From contig DASXKY010000066.1 in assembly GCA_036496555.1 (NCBI GenBank), forward strand, positions 1-64,000: DNA of 64,000 nucleotides, in the 5' to 3' direction. This document shows, piece after piece, positions 8,006 through 17,223 of this stretch. This DNA is from SCGC-AG-212-J23 sp036496555 (GTDB taxonomy: Bacteria; Pseudomonadota; Gammaproteobacteria; Burkholderiales; SG8-39). The stretch's first letter is position 1, and each line of letters opens with the position of its first letter. A model generated the notes under the pieces. The model did not search any database, was not told the origin of the DNA, and was given only the letters and a program-made list of their open reading frames with translations. The position numbers and the translations under genes were made by a program.

Positions 8006-9115
8006 ATGAAACGCAGATCATTCCTGAAAAAAGCCGCGGCCGGCCTGGCCGTCGGCAGCGTCGCCGCGCCGGCCATTGGCCAGACGCAGCCGACGTTGAA
8101 CTGGCGGATGGCCGCCAGCTGGCCGAAAAGCCTGGACACGCTCTACGGCGGCGCCGAGCTCATCTGCAAGCGCGTGTCCGATGCGACGAACGGCAAGTTC
8201 AACATCAAGCTGTTCGCTGCCGGCGAGATCGTCGGCGGCCTGCAGGTGATGGACGCCGTGCAGAACGGGACGGTGGAGTGCGGCCATACCGCCGCCTACT
8301 ACTACTTCGGCAAGGACCAGACCTTTGCCTTCGGCACGAACATCCCGTTCGGCCTGAACGCGCGCCAGCAGTTCGCCTGGTACCAGCACGGCGGCGGCAT
8401 GGAGCTGATGCGCGATTTCTACAAGGACTACAACATCGTCAACATCCTGGCGGGCAGCACCGGCTGCCAGATGGGCGGCTGGTACCGCAAGCCGATCAAG
8501 TCGCTGGCCGACCTGAAGGGGCTCAAGTTCCGCATCGGCGGCACCGGCGGCACGGTGCTGACGCGGCTCGGCGTGGTGCCGCAGCAGATCGCGGGCGGCG
8601 ACATCTACCCGGCGCTCGAGAAAGGCACCATCGACGCGGCGGAGTGGGTGGGGCCGTATGACGACGAGAAGCTCGGCTTCTACAAGGTCGCCAAGAACTA
8701 TTACTACCCGGGCTGGTGGGAGAGCGGCTCGTCGCTCGAGCTGTTCGTCGGCACCAAGGCGTGGGAATCGCTGCCCAAGGACTACCAGGCGATCCTCGAG
8801 GCCGCGTGCCACGAAGCCTACATCTGGATGCTGTCCAAATACGACGCCCTCAACCCGGCGGCCCTGAAGCGCCTCCTCGCGCAGGGAGTGCACCTCGCGC
8901 CCTTCCCGAACGACGTTCTGGCGGCCTGCTACAAGGCCTCCGAGGAGCACTACGAGGAAGTCGCTTCCAAGAACCCTAAGTTCCGCAAGGTCTACGAGCC
9001 TTGGAAGAAGTTCCGCGCCGAGCAAGTGGAGTGGTTCTCGATCGCGGAAGGTCGGCAGGACAACTTCATGTTCGCCGCGCAGCGCATGGCCCAGAAAGCC
9101 GGCAAGAAGGGCTAG
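8006..9115 (+). CDS. TRAP transporter substrate-binding protein (TakP/FcbT1 type)
   Basis: Periplasmic receptor of a tripartite ATP-independent transporter, 369 residues. The N-terminus MKRRSFLKKAAAGLAVG is a twin-arginine signal, with probable cleavage after PAIGQ. The mature part matches the family that includes the alpha-keto-acid receptor TakP and the COG4663 mannitol/chloroaromatic group: MGGWYRKPIKSLADLKGLKFR, VVPQQIAGGDIYPALEKG and WVGPYDDEKLGF. GAGGAGGGGG precedes the ATG. The matching permease genes lie on the other side of a shared terminator and point back at it. A 2-oxo acid is the most likely ligand, by family only. Confidence 0.92.
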   Translation: MKRRSFLKKAAAGLAVGSVAAPAIGQTQPTLNWRMAASWPKSLDTLYGGAELICKRVSDATNGKFNIKLFAAGEIVGGLQVMDAVQNGTVECGHTAAYYYFGKDQTFAFGTNIPFGLNARQQFAWYQHGGGMELMRDFYKDYNIVNILAGSTGCQMGGWYRKPIKSLADLKGLKFRIGGTGGTVLTRLGVVPQQIAGGDIYPALEKGTIDAAEWVGPYDDEKLGFYKVAKNYYYPGWWESGSSLELFVGTKAWESLPKDYQAILEAACHEAYIWMLSKYDALNPAALKRLLAQGVHLAPFPNDVLAACYKASEEHYEEVASKNPKFRKVYEPWKKFRAEQVEWFSIAEGRQDNFMFAAQRMAQKAGKKG

Positions 9116-9136
9116 CCCACGTTTCGCAGCAGGCGC

Positions 9137-9164
9137 AAAAAGCCCCGCGCATGCGGGGCTTTTT
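9137..9164. terminator. Bidirectional intrinsic terminator between dctP-like and dctM
   Basis: Perfect 12-bp stem, 9137-9148 with 9153-9164, and loop GCAT. The arms begin with five A and end with five T, so both strands present a GC stem followed by a T-run. It lies 21 bases after the stop of the + strand binding-protein gene and 23 bases after the stop of the minus-strand permease gene. Confidence 0.93.
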
Positions 9165-9187
9165 CTTTTCGAGGGACGAGCGCGGGA

Positions 9188-10936
9188 TTACTTCTTGCCG
9201 CCCAGCGCTCGCTCGAAAGCCTTCACTTCGGCATCCTGGTCTTCGGCGGAGGAGGAGCCGGCGGGTGGGGCGCTGCTCCCGGGCGCTTCCACAGGCGGCG
9301 CCGCGTCGGTGCCGGGCTCGTCGGGCGGGATTTCAATCTGGATCTGGTCGGTGTTGATGACCGCCTTCTTCGTCAGGCCGCCGGTCACCAGTCCGGGGAA
9401 GGCGATGATGAGGACCACCATCACGCACTGGATGATCACGAACGGCACCGCGCCCCAATAGATCTGCCCGGTCGTGACTCTGGGCGTCATCTTGCGGGTG
9501 ATGCGGTCGACGAAGTCCTTGGCGGGCGCGACGCTACGCAGGTAGAACAGGGCGAAGCCGAACGGCGGGTGCATGAACGAGGTCTGCATGTTCACGCCGA
9601 GCAGGATGCCGAACCAGATGAGATCGATGCCCAGCTTCTCCGCCACCGGACCGAGCAGCGGGATGACGATGAAGGCGAGCTCGAAGAAGTCGAGGAAGAA
9701 CGCGAGCAGGAAGACGAGGACGTTTACGACGATCAGGAAGCCGAGCTGGCCGCCGGGCAGATTGAGCAGCAGATTCTCGACCCAAATGTGCCCGTCCACG
9801 CCGTAGAAGGTGAGGCTGAACACGCGCGCGCCGACCAGGATGAAGACCACGAACGAGGTCAGCTTGGCGGTGGTGTTCATCGCCTGGCGCAGCAGGCCGA
9901 ACGAAATGCGCCGGCGCGCCAGCGCCATCACCAGCGCTCCGCTCGCGCCCATGGCGCCGCCCTCGGTGGGGGTCGCCACGCCGAGGAAGATGGTGCCCAG
10001 CACGAGGAAAATCAGCGCGAGCGGCGGAATCAGCACGAACGTCACGCGCTCCGCCATGCGCGAGAGCAAGCCGAGCTTGAACAGGTGGTTGACGACCGAG
10101 GCGAAGAAAGCGACGCCGACACCCACCGCGGTGGATAGCACGAGCAGCTCGTCCATCGGCGGCTCGGCCTCCGGATAGTGCACCTTGGCGAAGACCACCG
10201 CCGCGATGCTCGACGCGACGGCGAGGACGATCAGCGAGGTCACGCCGCTCGAGCCGTTCGGCTCGCGGAACGTGCGCGCTTCCGGCGGCACGGCAGGCGC
10301 CCACGACGGCCGGAAGATCGCGATGCCGACGGCGTAGAGCGCGTACAGGCCGGCCAGCGTGAGGCCGGGAATGAAGGCGCCGGCATACATGTCGCCGACC
10401 GATTTGCCGAGCTGGTCGGCCATCACGATGAGGACCAGCGACGGCGGGATGATCTGTGCGAGCGTGCCCGAGGCGGCGATGACGCCGGCGGCCAGGCGTC
10501 GGTCGTAGCCGTAGCGCAGCATGATGGGCAGCGAGATCAGCCCCATCGAGATGACCGAGGCGGCGACCACGCCGGTGGTCGCCGCGAGCAGGGCGCCGAC
10601 AAAGATCACGGCGAGGGCGAGGCCGCCGCGCAGCGGGCCGAACAGCTGGCCGACGGTGTCGAGCAGGTCCTCCGCCATGCCGCTTCGCTCGAGGATCAAC
10701 CCCATGAAAGTGAAGAACGGCACGGCGAGCAGCGTGTCGTTGGACATCACCGCCCAGATGCGTTGCGGCAGCGCCTGGAAAAGCGACGGCTCGAGCAGGC
10801 CGAGCTGCACGCCGAGCAGGCCGAAGAAAATACCGTTGGCGGCGAGCGCGAAAGCGACCGGGTAGCCGAACAGCATGACGATGATGAGCGACGCGAACAT
10901 CAGCGGCGCCATGTTGTGTACGAGGAACGCGGTCAC
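9188..10936 (-). CDS. TRAP transporter large permease (DctM), with C-terminal extension
   Basis: Large membrane subunit driving Na+/H+-coupled uptake with the binding protein and DctQ. The 582 residues exceed the roughly 430 of classical DctM. There are many hydrophobic segments, an added segment around KVHYPEAEPPMDE and a soluble C-terminal tail rich in Pro, Ser and acidic residues (about the last 50). Core landmarks: FPALVFLLIPS-like cores reading FFTFMGLILERSGMAEDLL and ASGTLAQIIPPSLVLIV. The start is GTG at 10936, inside GTGA shared with the dctQ stop. The open frame continues upstream but there encodes out-of-frame dctQ DNA. Confidence 0.9.
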   Translation of the reverse strand: MTAFLVHNMAPLMFASLIIVMLFGYPVAFALAANGIFFGLLGVQLGLLEPSLFQALPQRIWAVMSNDTLLAVPFFTFMGLILERSGMAEDLLDTVGQLFGPLRGGLALAVIFVGALLAATTGVVAASVISMGLISLPIMLRYGYDRRLAAGVIAASGTLAQIIPPSLVLIVMADQLGKSVGDMYAGAFIPGLTLAGLYALYAVGIAIFRPSWAPAVPPEARTFREPNGSSGVTSLIVLAVASSIAAVVFAKVHYPEAEPPMDELLVLSTAVGVGVAFFASVVNHLFKLGLLSRMAERVTFVLIPPLALIFLVLGTIFLGVATPTEGGAMGASGALVMALARRRISFGLLRQAMNTTAKLTSFVVFILVGARVFSLTFYGVDGHIWVENLLLNLPGGQLGFLIVVNVLVFLLAFFLDFFELAFIVIPLLGPVAEKLGIDLIWFGILLGVNMQTSFMHPPFGFALFYLRSVAPAKDFVDRITRKMTPRVTTGQIYWGAVPFVIIQCVMVVLIIAFPGLVTGGLTKKAVINTDQIQIEIPPDEPGTDAAPPVEAPGSSAPPAGSSSAEDQDAEVKAFERALGGKK

Positions 10937-11523
10937 GCGACCTCTCCGCGCTGCTTGCGCAGCTCTTCGGCGAGCTGCTCCTCGTCGCTCGGCCCTTCGT
11001 CCTTGTCGGCCGGGTCCGGGATCATGCCGCGCAGAAAGGCGACGCGCTTGATCAGTTCGGAGAGCCCCTGCAGCACGAGCAGCAGGAAGCCGATCGGCAC
11101 CATCAGCCGGCCCGGCCAGACCAGCAGGCCGCCGGCGTTGGTCGACACTTCGTCGCTGCGCCAGGCGTCGAGGAATACCGGCCAGGAAAGCCACATGATC
11201 GCTACCGCCATCGGCAGCAGAAAGAAGATCGTGCCGAGGATGTCGATCCAGGCCCGGCCCCTCGCCGAGAGCAGCCCGGAGAGGATGTCGATGCGCACGT
11301 GCTGGTTGTGCAGCAGGGTGTAGCCGGCGCAGAACAGGAAGACGAAGGAGAACAGGTACCACTGAATTTCCAGCCAGGCATTGGAGCTCATGTTGAGCGA
11401 GTAGCGCACCACCGCGTTGCCGGTGCTGATCAGTACCGCGGCGAGGATCAGCCAGTAGGTCAGTTTGCCGACCTCCTCGTTCAGCCAGTCGATCGCGCGC
11501 GAAAACGCAAGCAGTGGTTTCAT
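10933..11523 (-). CDS. TRAP transporter small permease (DctQ)
   Basis: Four-helix small membrane subunit of the TRAP transporter, 196 residues. Hydrophobic segments lie near residues 22-42, 52-74, 95-115 and 138-160. Family features are visible in WYLFSFVFLFCAGYTLLHNQHVRIDIL. A charged cytoplasmic C-terminal tail (PADKDEGPSDEEQLAEELRKQ) follows. First gene of the dctQ-dctM pair; its TGA overlaps the dctM GTG. It probably works with the convergent binding protein at 8006-9115. Confidence 0.92.
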   Translation of the reverse strand: MKPLLAFSRAIDWLNEEVGKLTYWLILAAVLISTGNAVVRYSLNMSSNAWLEIQWYLFSFVFLFCAGYTLLHNQHVRIDILSGLLSARGRAWIDILGTIFFLLPMAVAIMWLSWPVFLDAWRSDEVSTNAGGLLVWPGRLMVPIGFLLLVLQGLSELIKRVAFLRGMIPDPADKDEGPSDEEQLAEELRKQRGEVA

Positions 11524-11550
11524 GTGCTCCCGATTCTAGAAAGCTTTTTT

Positions 11551-12087
11551 CTAACTTGCAGGCGTAAGCTTTGCGTCAGACGCCGCCGTCCGCATGCGCA
11601 GCGCCCGCTCCTGAACCTCGGCATGCAGCCGCGGCTTATAGCCGAGCGCGAAGAACGCCTCGGCCGCGAGGAACAGCGGTGCAATGAAGATCTGGAATAA
11701 ATTGTCGGCGAGCGCCGGCTTCCTGCCCTCGAACACATGCCCGACGAGCTGCAGGATCCAGCCGCCGATGAACAGAGCGCCGAACCATGCCCAGCCCCGC
11801 ACCGCGCCCTGCGCGGCGAGGGTCTGCCCGCCCCAAAGAAGGACTGCGTTCACCGCCAGCATGGCGAGCGCGAGCGGCACGTCGAGCAGGAAGTAGTAGA
11901 CGAGGACGGCGGCGGCGAACAGCATCGCCGCGGTGATCGTCGCACCGCCCAAGTCCACGCGCAGCCATGCGAGCGGGATGAAGAGCGACAGCATGATGGC
12001 TGGTACGCCGACGAAATGCGTGACCTTGTTGCGGCCATCCTGATGGTAGGCCGCATAGAAGCTCATCTGGTCTTGCAGGGACTTCAT
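11551..12087 (-). CDS. Mpo1-like (DUF962) membrane protein
   Basis: A 178-residue protein of the Mpo1/YGL010w family. Yeast Mpo1 is an iron-dependent dioxygenase of fatty-acid alpha-oxidation; bacterial members are mostly uncharacterised. Seen: the conserved FYAAYHQDGRNKVTHFVGVP start and the late GHVFEGRKPALADN motif, which supply the conserved histidines, with four hydrophobic segments between and after. It lies 27 bases upstream of dctQ on the same strand, so it may share the transcript, but a functional link is not evident. A weak TAGAAA/TTTCTA hairpin covers its stop codon (11537-11553). Confidence 0.85.
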   Translation of the reverse strand: MKSLQDQMSFYAAYHQDGRNKVTHFVGVPAIMLSLFIPLAWLRVDLGGATITAAMLFAAAVLVYYFLLDVPLALAMLAVNAVLLWGGQTLAAQGAVRGWAWFGALFIGGWILQLVGHVFEGRKPALADNLFQIFIAPLFLAAEAFFALGYKPRLHAEVQERALRMRTAASDAKLTPAS

Positions 12088-12118
12088 GGGAGCTGCGCAG
12101 TCCTCCTCCGAAAGACAC

Positions 12119-12124
12119 TATAAT
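12119..12124 (+). promoter_or_regulatory. TATAAT -10 box before ribF
   Basis: A perfect -10 hexamer ends only 2 bases before an ATG at 12127. Transcription would start near 12130-12132, past that ATG, so the next in-frame ATG at 12145 is the more likely ribF start. The flanks (CACTATAAT) match those of the box at 4914. No convincing -35 hexamer is seen. Confidence 0.5.
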
Positions 12125-12144
12125 TCATGGTTTTAACCGAGTCC

Positions 12145-13059
12145 ATGGTCGTTACGCACGGCTCTTTGCAGAGCGCCCGGGGCCGGTGTGCGCTGACCAT
12201 AGGCAACTTCGACGGCGTGCACCGCGGCCACCGCGCGCTCATCGAGCACGTCACGGCAAAGGCGCGCGAGCTGCGACTGACTTCCTGCGTCCTCACCTTC
12301 GAGCCGCATCCGCGCGAGTTCTTCGCGCGAGAGGCGGCGCCCGCGCGCATCACACGCCTGCGCGACAAGCTCGAGCTGATGGCGGCGGCCGGCGTGAAGC
12401 GCGTGCACGTCGCGCGCTTCGACGCGCGTTTCGCGGCGCTCCCGGCGGCGCGTTTCATCGACCAGGTGCTGGTGCGCGGCCTCGGCGTGCGCTGGCTGCT
12501 CGTCGGCCGCGACTTCCGCTTCGGCGAGCGGCGCAGCGGCGACTTCGCCACGCTCGAGGACGCGGCGCTGCGCCATGGCTTCGATCTGGAGGAGATGCCC
12601 GACGTGCTGTTCGACGGCGAACGCGTGTCGAGCTCGGCGGTGCGCGCCGCGCTCAAAGCGGGCGACCTGCAGGGCGCCGAGCGGCTGCTCGGCCATCCGT
12701 ACACCATCAGCGGCCGCGTAGCGCACGGCGCGAAGCTGGGCCGCGGCCTGGGTTTTCCGACCGCCAACATCGTTCTGCGCAGGACCGCGCCGGTGTCGGG
12801 CATCTTCGCGGTCGAGGTCGAAGGCTTGGGCCAGGGAGTCGCGAGCGTCGGGCGCCGGCCCACGGTGAACCCGGTGCCCATTCCCCTGCTGGAAGTGCAC
12901 CTGTTCGACTGCGACCGCGATCTCTACGGCGAGCACATCAAGGTGCGCTTCTTGAAAAAGCTGCGTGACGAGCAGAAGTACGAAGGCCTCGAGGCGCTGC
13001 GGCGGGCCATCGCCCGCGACGCCGAGCAGGCAAAGGAATATTTCGCGACGCATGGCTGA
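12145..13059 (+). CDS. ribF: Bifunctional riboflavin kinase / FAD synthetase
   Basis: Makes FMN from riboflavin and ATP, then FAD. The N-terminal nucleotidyltransferase domain shows CALTIGNFDGVHRGH and the later VGRDFRFGERRSGDF; SSSAVRAAL follows. The C-terminal kinase domain begins near GRVAHGAKLGRGLGFPTANI and includes the substrate-binding TAN and the metal-site region. 304 residues from this start, normal for the family. An ATG six codons earlier (12127) abuts the -10 box and is judged not used. The stop overlaps ileS by 8 bases, as in many Proteobacteria. Confidence 0.95.
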   Translation: MVVTHGSLQSARGRCALTIGNFDGVHRGHRALIEHVTAKARELRLTSCVLTFEPHPREFFAREAAPARITRLRDKLELMAAAGVKRVHVARFDARFAALPAARFIDQVLVRGLGVRWLLVGRDFRFGERRSGDFATLEDAALRHGFDLEEMPDVLFDGERVSSSAVRAALKAGDLQGAERLLGHPYTISGRVAHGAKLGRGLGFPTANIVLRRTAPVSGIFAVEVEGLGQGVASVGRRPTVNPVPIPLLEVHLFDCDRDLYGEHIKVRFLKKLRDEQKYEGLEALRRAIARDAEQAKEYFATHG

Positions 13060-15826
13060 CTACAAAGACACGCTCAACCTTCCTGAAACGCCATTTCCCA
13101 TGCGCGGCGACCTAGCCAAGCGCGAGCCGCAGTGGGTGAAGGAGTGGCACGAGAAAGGGGTCTACCAACGCCTGCGCCAGATCGCCAAGGGCCGGCCCCG
13201 CTTCGTGCTGCACGACGGGCCGCCGTACGCCAACGGCGACATCCACATCGGCACCGCGGTCAACAAGATCCTCAAGGACCTCATCGTCAAGTCGAAGACG
13301 CTCGCCGGCTTCGACGCGCCCTACGTTCCCGGCTGGGACTGCCACGGCATGCCGATCGAGGTGCAGATCGAGAAAAAGTACGGCAAGAACCTGCCGCCGG
13401 CCGAAACGCAGCGCCTGTGCCGCGCCTTCGCCACCGAGCAGATCGTGAGCCAGAAGAAGGATTTCGAGCGGCTCGGCGTGCTCGGCGACTGGGACCATCC
13501 GTATCTCACAATGGCCTACGGCAACGAGGCCGACGAGATCCGCGTCCTCGGCCGCCTGCTCGAAAAGGGATACGTCTATCGCGGCCTCAAGCCGGTCAAC
13601 TGGTGCTTCGACTGCGGCTCGGCGCTCGCCGAAGCCGAAGTCGAGTACGAGGACCGCAAGGACCCCGCCATCGATGTCGCTTTTCCTCTGTTGGACGAGG
13701 ATCGGCCCAAAGTAGAGAAGATTTTCAAGGCAAGCGCAGCGAAGCAGGTTTTCGCCGTTATCTGGACCACCACGCCGTGGACGATTCCGTCCAACCAGGC
13801 GCTCAACGTCCATCCTGACCTGACCTATCAGCTGGTCGACACCGAAAAAGGGCTCCTCGTCCTGGCGGACGATTTGCGCGAGGCGTCGCTCAAGCGGTTT
13901 GGCTTGCAGGGAACGGTCGTGGGAGAGACGAAGGGCAAGAACCTGGAGAAGCTGCGCTTCAGGCATCCGTTCTACGACCGGCTCGCGCCGGTCTATCTGG
14001 GCGAGTACGTCACCACCGAGAGCGGCACCGGCATCGTGCACTCCGCGCCGGCGTACGGCGTGGAGGACTTCGATTCGTGCCGCCGCTACGGCATGAAGGA
14101 CGACGAAATCCTCACGCCGGTGATGGGCGACGGGAAATTCGCGCCGTCGCTGCCGCTATTCGGCGGGCTGTCGATCTGGGACGCCAACCCGAAGATCATC
14201 AAAACTCTGGAGGAGAAGGGCGAGCTGTTGTCGGTCGACTGGAAGCACACGCACAGCTACATGCATTGCTGGCGCCACAAGACGCCGGTGATCCTGCGCG
14301 CCACCACGCAGTGGTTCGCCTCGATGGACAAGCCGGTCGCCGGGGAATCGCTCAGGCAGCTCGCCCTGCGCGGCGTCGAGAAGACCCGGTTCTTCCCGGA
14401 CTGGGGCCAGGCGAGGCTGCACGGCATGATCGCCAACCGGCCCGACTGGACGCTCTCGCGCCAACGGCAGTGGGGCGTGCCGATGCCCTTCTTCCTGCAC
14501 CGCGAGACCGGGGCGCTGCACCCGCGCACGCCCGAGCTGCTGGAGGAAGTGGCCAAGCGCGTGGCGAAGGGCGGCATCGAGGCCTGGCAAAGCGTCACCG
14601 CGGAAGAGCTTTTGGGCTCCGAGAGCTCCAGCTATGAAAAGGGCAAAGACACGCTGGACGTCTGGTTCGACTCGGGCAGCACGCACTTCACCGTCCTGCG
14701 GCGCTCCCACAAGGAAGAGTCGACTTATCCCGCCGACATGTACCTCGAGGGCTCCGACCAGCACCGCGGCTGGTTCCATTCGTCTCTGCTTACCGCCTGC
14801 ATGCTCGATGGCCATCCACCTTACAAGAGCCTGCTGACGCACGGCTTCGTCGTCGCCGGCGACGGCCGCAAGATGTCGAAGTCGCTCGGCAACACGATGG
14901 CGCCGCAGAAGATCTCGGGCACGCTCGGCGCGGAGATCCTGCGCCTTTGGGTGGCGAGCACCGACTACTCCGGGGAGCTCGCGATTTCCGACGAGATCCT
15001 GAAGCGGGTCGTCGAGAGCTATCGCCGCATCCGCAACACGCTGCGTTTCCTGCTCGCCAATACCTCGGACTTCGACCCGAAGAAGCACGCCGTGCCGGTC
15101 GCCGAGCTGGTCGAGATCGACCGCTACGCGCTCGCGCTGACCGCCAGGCTGCAGAAGGCCGTGGCGGACGACTTCGCCGCCTACCAGTTCCACCTGGTAG
15201 TACAGAAGCTGCAGACCTTCTGCTCCGAGGACCTCGGCGCGTTCTACCTCGACATCCTGAAGGACCGCCTGTACACCTGCGGCGCGGAATCGCGGCCGCG
15301 CCGCTCGGCGCAGACGGCGCTCTGGCATATCACGGATAGCCTGGTGCGCCTGATGGCGCCGGTGCTCTCATTTACCGCCGAGGAGGTTTGGCAGACCTTC
15401 ACCGGAGGACGCGAAAACGCCACGGACGACAGCGTGTTCTTCCAGACCTGGCACGCGCTGCCGGCCATCTCCGACGCTGCCGCGCTGCTCATGCGGTGGA
15501 CGCGCCTGCGCGAGCTGCGCGACCCGGTGCGCAAGCAGATCGAGGAGCTGCGCGCCGCCGGCAAGGTTGGTTCTTCGCTTCAGGCCGAGGTCGAAATCGG
15601 CGCGAAGGGCGAGGACCGTGCGCTGCTCGAGTCCCTCGGCGACGACCTGAAATACGTTTTCCTGACCTCGGCCGCACGCGCGAGCGACGAAACGCTGGTC
15701 AAACCCAGCGAAAACCCCAAATGTGACCGCTGCTGGCACTATCGCCCCGATGTGAACGCGGAAGGGCTCTGCGGCCGCTGCGTGAGCAACCTGAAGGGGC
15801 CCGGTGAGGCCAGGAAGCATGCATAG
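13052..15826 (+). CDS. ileS: Isoleucyl-tRNA synthetase
   Basis: Class I synthetase charging tRNA-Ile, with editing. 924 residues, normal for the bacterial type. Seen: PPYANGDIHIGTA (HIGH motif, near residue 65), the CP1 editing insert, the TLDVWFDSGSTH region, GRKMSKSLGNT (KMSKS, near 606), the anticodon-binding domain and a C-terminal zinc finger (CDRCWH then CGRC, near residues 890-911). The ATG at 13052 is inside the end of ribF; a longer frame upstream is ribF DNA in another phase. The 3' end overlaps lspA by 8 bases. Confidence 0.98.
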   Translation: MADYKDTLNLPETPFPMRGDLAKREPQWVKEWHEKGVYQRLRQIAKGRPRFVLHDGPPYANGDIHIGTAVNKILKDLIVKSKTLAGFDAPYVPGWDCHGMPIEVQIEKKYGKNLPPAETQRLCRAFATEQIVSQKKDFERLGVLGDWDHPYLTMAYGNEADEIRVLGRLLEKGYVYRGLKPVNWCFDCGSALAEAEVEYEDRKDPAIDVAFPLLDEDRPKVEKIFKASAAKQVFAVIWTTTPWTIPSNQALNVHPDLTYQLVDTEKGLLVLADDLREASLKRFGLQGTVVGETKGKNLEKLRFRHPFYDRLAPVYLGEYVTTESGTGIVHSAPAYGVEDFDSCRRYGMKDDEILTPVMGDGKFAPSLPLFGGLSIWDANPKIIKTLEEKGELLSVDWKHTHSYMHCWRHKTPVILRATTQWFASMDKPVAGESLRQLALRGVEKTRFFPDWGQARLHGMIANRPDWTLSRQRQWGVPMPFFLHRETGALHPRTPELLEEVAKRVAKGGIEAWQSVTAEELLGSESSSYEKGKDTLDVWFDSGSTHFTVLRRSHKEESTYPADMYLEGSDQHRGWFHSSLLTACMLDGHPPYKSLLTHGFVVAGDGRKMSKSLGNTMAPQKISGTLGAEILRLWVASTDYSGELAISDEILKRVVESYRRIRNTLRFLLANTSDFDPKKHAVPVAELVEIDRYALALTARLQKAVADDFAAYQFHLVVQKLQTFCSEDLGAFYLDILKDRLYTCGAESRPRRSAQTALWHITDSLVRLMAPVLSFTAEEVWQTFTGGRENATDDSVFFQTWHALPAISDAAALLMRWTRLRELRDPVRKQIEELRAAGKVGSSLQAEVEIGAKGEDRALLESLGDDLKYVFLTSAARASDETLVKPSENPKCDRCWHYRPDVNAEGLCGRCVSNLKGPGEARKHA

Positions 15827-16313
15827 AGCTGCGCCCTGGTTCGGAGCCTCCGCAGCGATCATCGTGGTCGATCAGGTCGTGAAATGGTCAGTGCTCGGCT
15901 ATTTTTCGGGGCGCAGCCCGGTCGAGCCGGTCACCGGCTTCTTCAACCTGGTCCTCGCCTGTAACCGGGGCGCCGCCTTCAGCCTGCTCGCCGACGCGCC
16001 GGGGTGGCAGACGCCGGTATTCACGGCCTTCGCCCTGGTCGCGTCGATCGTGATCGGCATACTCATCGTGCGCAGCCCCGGCCGGCTCCTGTTCCTGGCT
16101 GGCCTCGCGCTGATCCTGGCCGGCGCGCTCGGCAACGTCGTCGACCGCCTGCGCTTCGGCTGCGTGGTCGACTTCCTCGACTTCCACGCCGGCGCTTGGC
16201 ACTGGCCGGCCTTTAATGTTGCCGATTCGGCGATTACCATCGGTGCTGTGCTGCTGATACTCGACAGCTTCATCGGCCGGGAGAGACTGAGCGATGGAAG
16301 TCCTACTCGCTAG
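15819..16313 (+). CDS. lspA: Lipoprotein signal peptidase
   Basis: Inner-membrane aspartyl peptidase that removes signal peptides from prolipoproteins. 164 residues with four transmembrane segments. The conserved motifs are present: CNRGAAFSLL, GALGNVVDRLRFGCVVDF (first catalytic Asp) and WPAFNVADSAITIG (second catalytic Asp). The ATG at 15819 follows CCAGGAAGC; a GTG at 15804 in frame is less likely. Overlaps ileS by 8 bases and ispH by 20. Several lipoproteins in this window would be its substrates. Confidence 0.96.
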   Translation: MHRAAPWFGASAAIIVVDQVVKWSVLGYFSGRSPVEPVTGFFNLVLACNRGAAFSLLADAPGWQTPVFTAFALVASIVIGILIVRSPGRLLFLAGLALILAGALGNVVDRLRFGCVVDFLDFHAGAWHWPAFNVADSAITIGAVLLILDSFIGRERLSDGSPTR

Positions 16314-17223
16314 CCCGCGCGGCTTCTGCGCCGGCGTCGAGCGTGCGATCGAGATCGTCGAGCGCGCCATCGAGCAATATGGCGCGCCGATCTACGTGCG
16401 CCACGAGATCGTCCACAACAAATACGTGGTGGAGAACCTGCGCCTGAAGGGCGCGGTGTTCGTCGAGGAGCTCGACGAGGTGCCCGCTGGAGGGATCGTC
16501 ATCTTCAGCGCGCACGGCGTGGCGAAGGCGGTGCGCGCGCATGCCGAGCACCGCGGCCTGAAGGTGTTCGACGCCACCTGCCCGCTCGTCACCAAGGTGC
16601 ACCTCGAAGTCCACAAGATGCTGCGCGCCGGCTACGAGATCGTGATGATCGGCCACCACGGCCATCCGGAGTCGGAGGGCACCATGGGGCAGGCGGCCTC
16701 GGGCATGTACCTCGTCGAGACGCTCGACGATGTGGCGAAGCTCGTCCCGCGCGACCCCTCGCACCTCGCCTACGTCACGCAGACCACGCTTTCCGTCGAC
16801 GATGCGGCGACGATGGTGGCGGCGCTGAAGGAGCGCTTTCCCGGCATCCGCGGGCCGAAGAAGGACGACATCTGCTACGCCACGCAGAACCGGCAGGACG
16901 CAGTCAAGTTCATGGCGCCCAAGTGCGACGTGGTGATCGTCGTCGGCTCGCCGAACAGCTCCAACTCCAACCGCCTGCGCGAGGTGGCGCGGAGCAGCGG
17001 CAGCGACGCCTACATGGTCGACAACGCCGGCGAGCTGAAAGCCGAATGGATCGCCGGCAAGTCGCGCGTAGGCGTGACCGCGGGCGCCTCGGCGCCGGCC
17101 GTGCTGGTCGAGCAGGTCGTCGCCCGGCTGCGCGAGCTCGGCGCACAGCGTGTCACGCAGCTCTCCGGCATCGAGGAGCACATGGTGTTCCCGCTGCCCA
17201 AGGAGCTCAGGACCGCCGTTTGA
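16294..17223 (+). CDS. ispH: 4-Hydroxy-3-methylbut-2-enyl diphosphate reductase
   Basis: Iron-sulfur enzyme for the last step of the MEP isoprenoid pathway, giving IPP and DMAPP. 309 residues, normal length. The three cluster cysteines are visible: RGFCAGVERA (Cys12), DATCPLVTKVH and DDICYATQNRQ. Also IGHHGHPESEGTMGQ and the SSNSNRL substrate-site serine/asparagine motif. The gene starts inside lspA, without the fkpB (slpA) gene found between them in gammaproteobacteria. The end overlaps the TTG start of the tonB-like gene. Confidence 0.97.
   Translation: MEVLLASPRGFCAGVERAIEIVERAIEQYGAPIYVRHEIVHNKYVVENLRLKGAVFVEELDEVPAGGIVIFSAHGVAKAVRAHAEHRGLKVFDATCPLVTKVHLEVHKMLRAGYEIVMIGHHGHPESEGTMGQAASGMYLVETLDDVAKLVPRDPSHLAYVTQTTLSVDDAATMVAALKERFPGIRGPKKDDICYATQNRQDAVKFMAPKCDVVIVVGSPNSSNSNRLREVARSSGSDAYMVDNAGELKAEWIAGKSRVGVTAGASAPAVLVEQVVARLRELGAQRVTQLSGIEEHMVFPLPKELRTAV

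Noticed and set aside
9188..11362. A 724-residue DctM with a long N-terminal extension
   Set aside because: The extra N-terminal residues are out-of-frame dctQ DNA; the GTG at 10936 in GTGA with the dctQ stop gives the family start.
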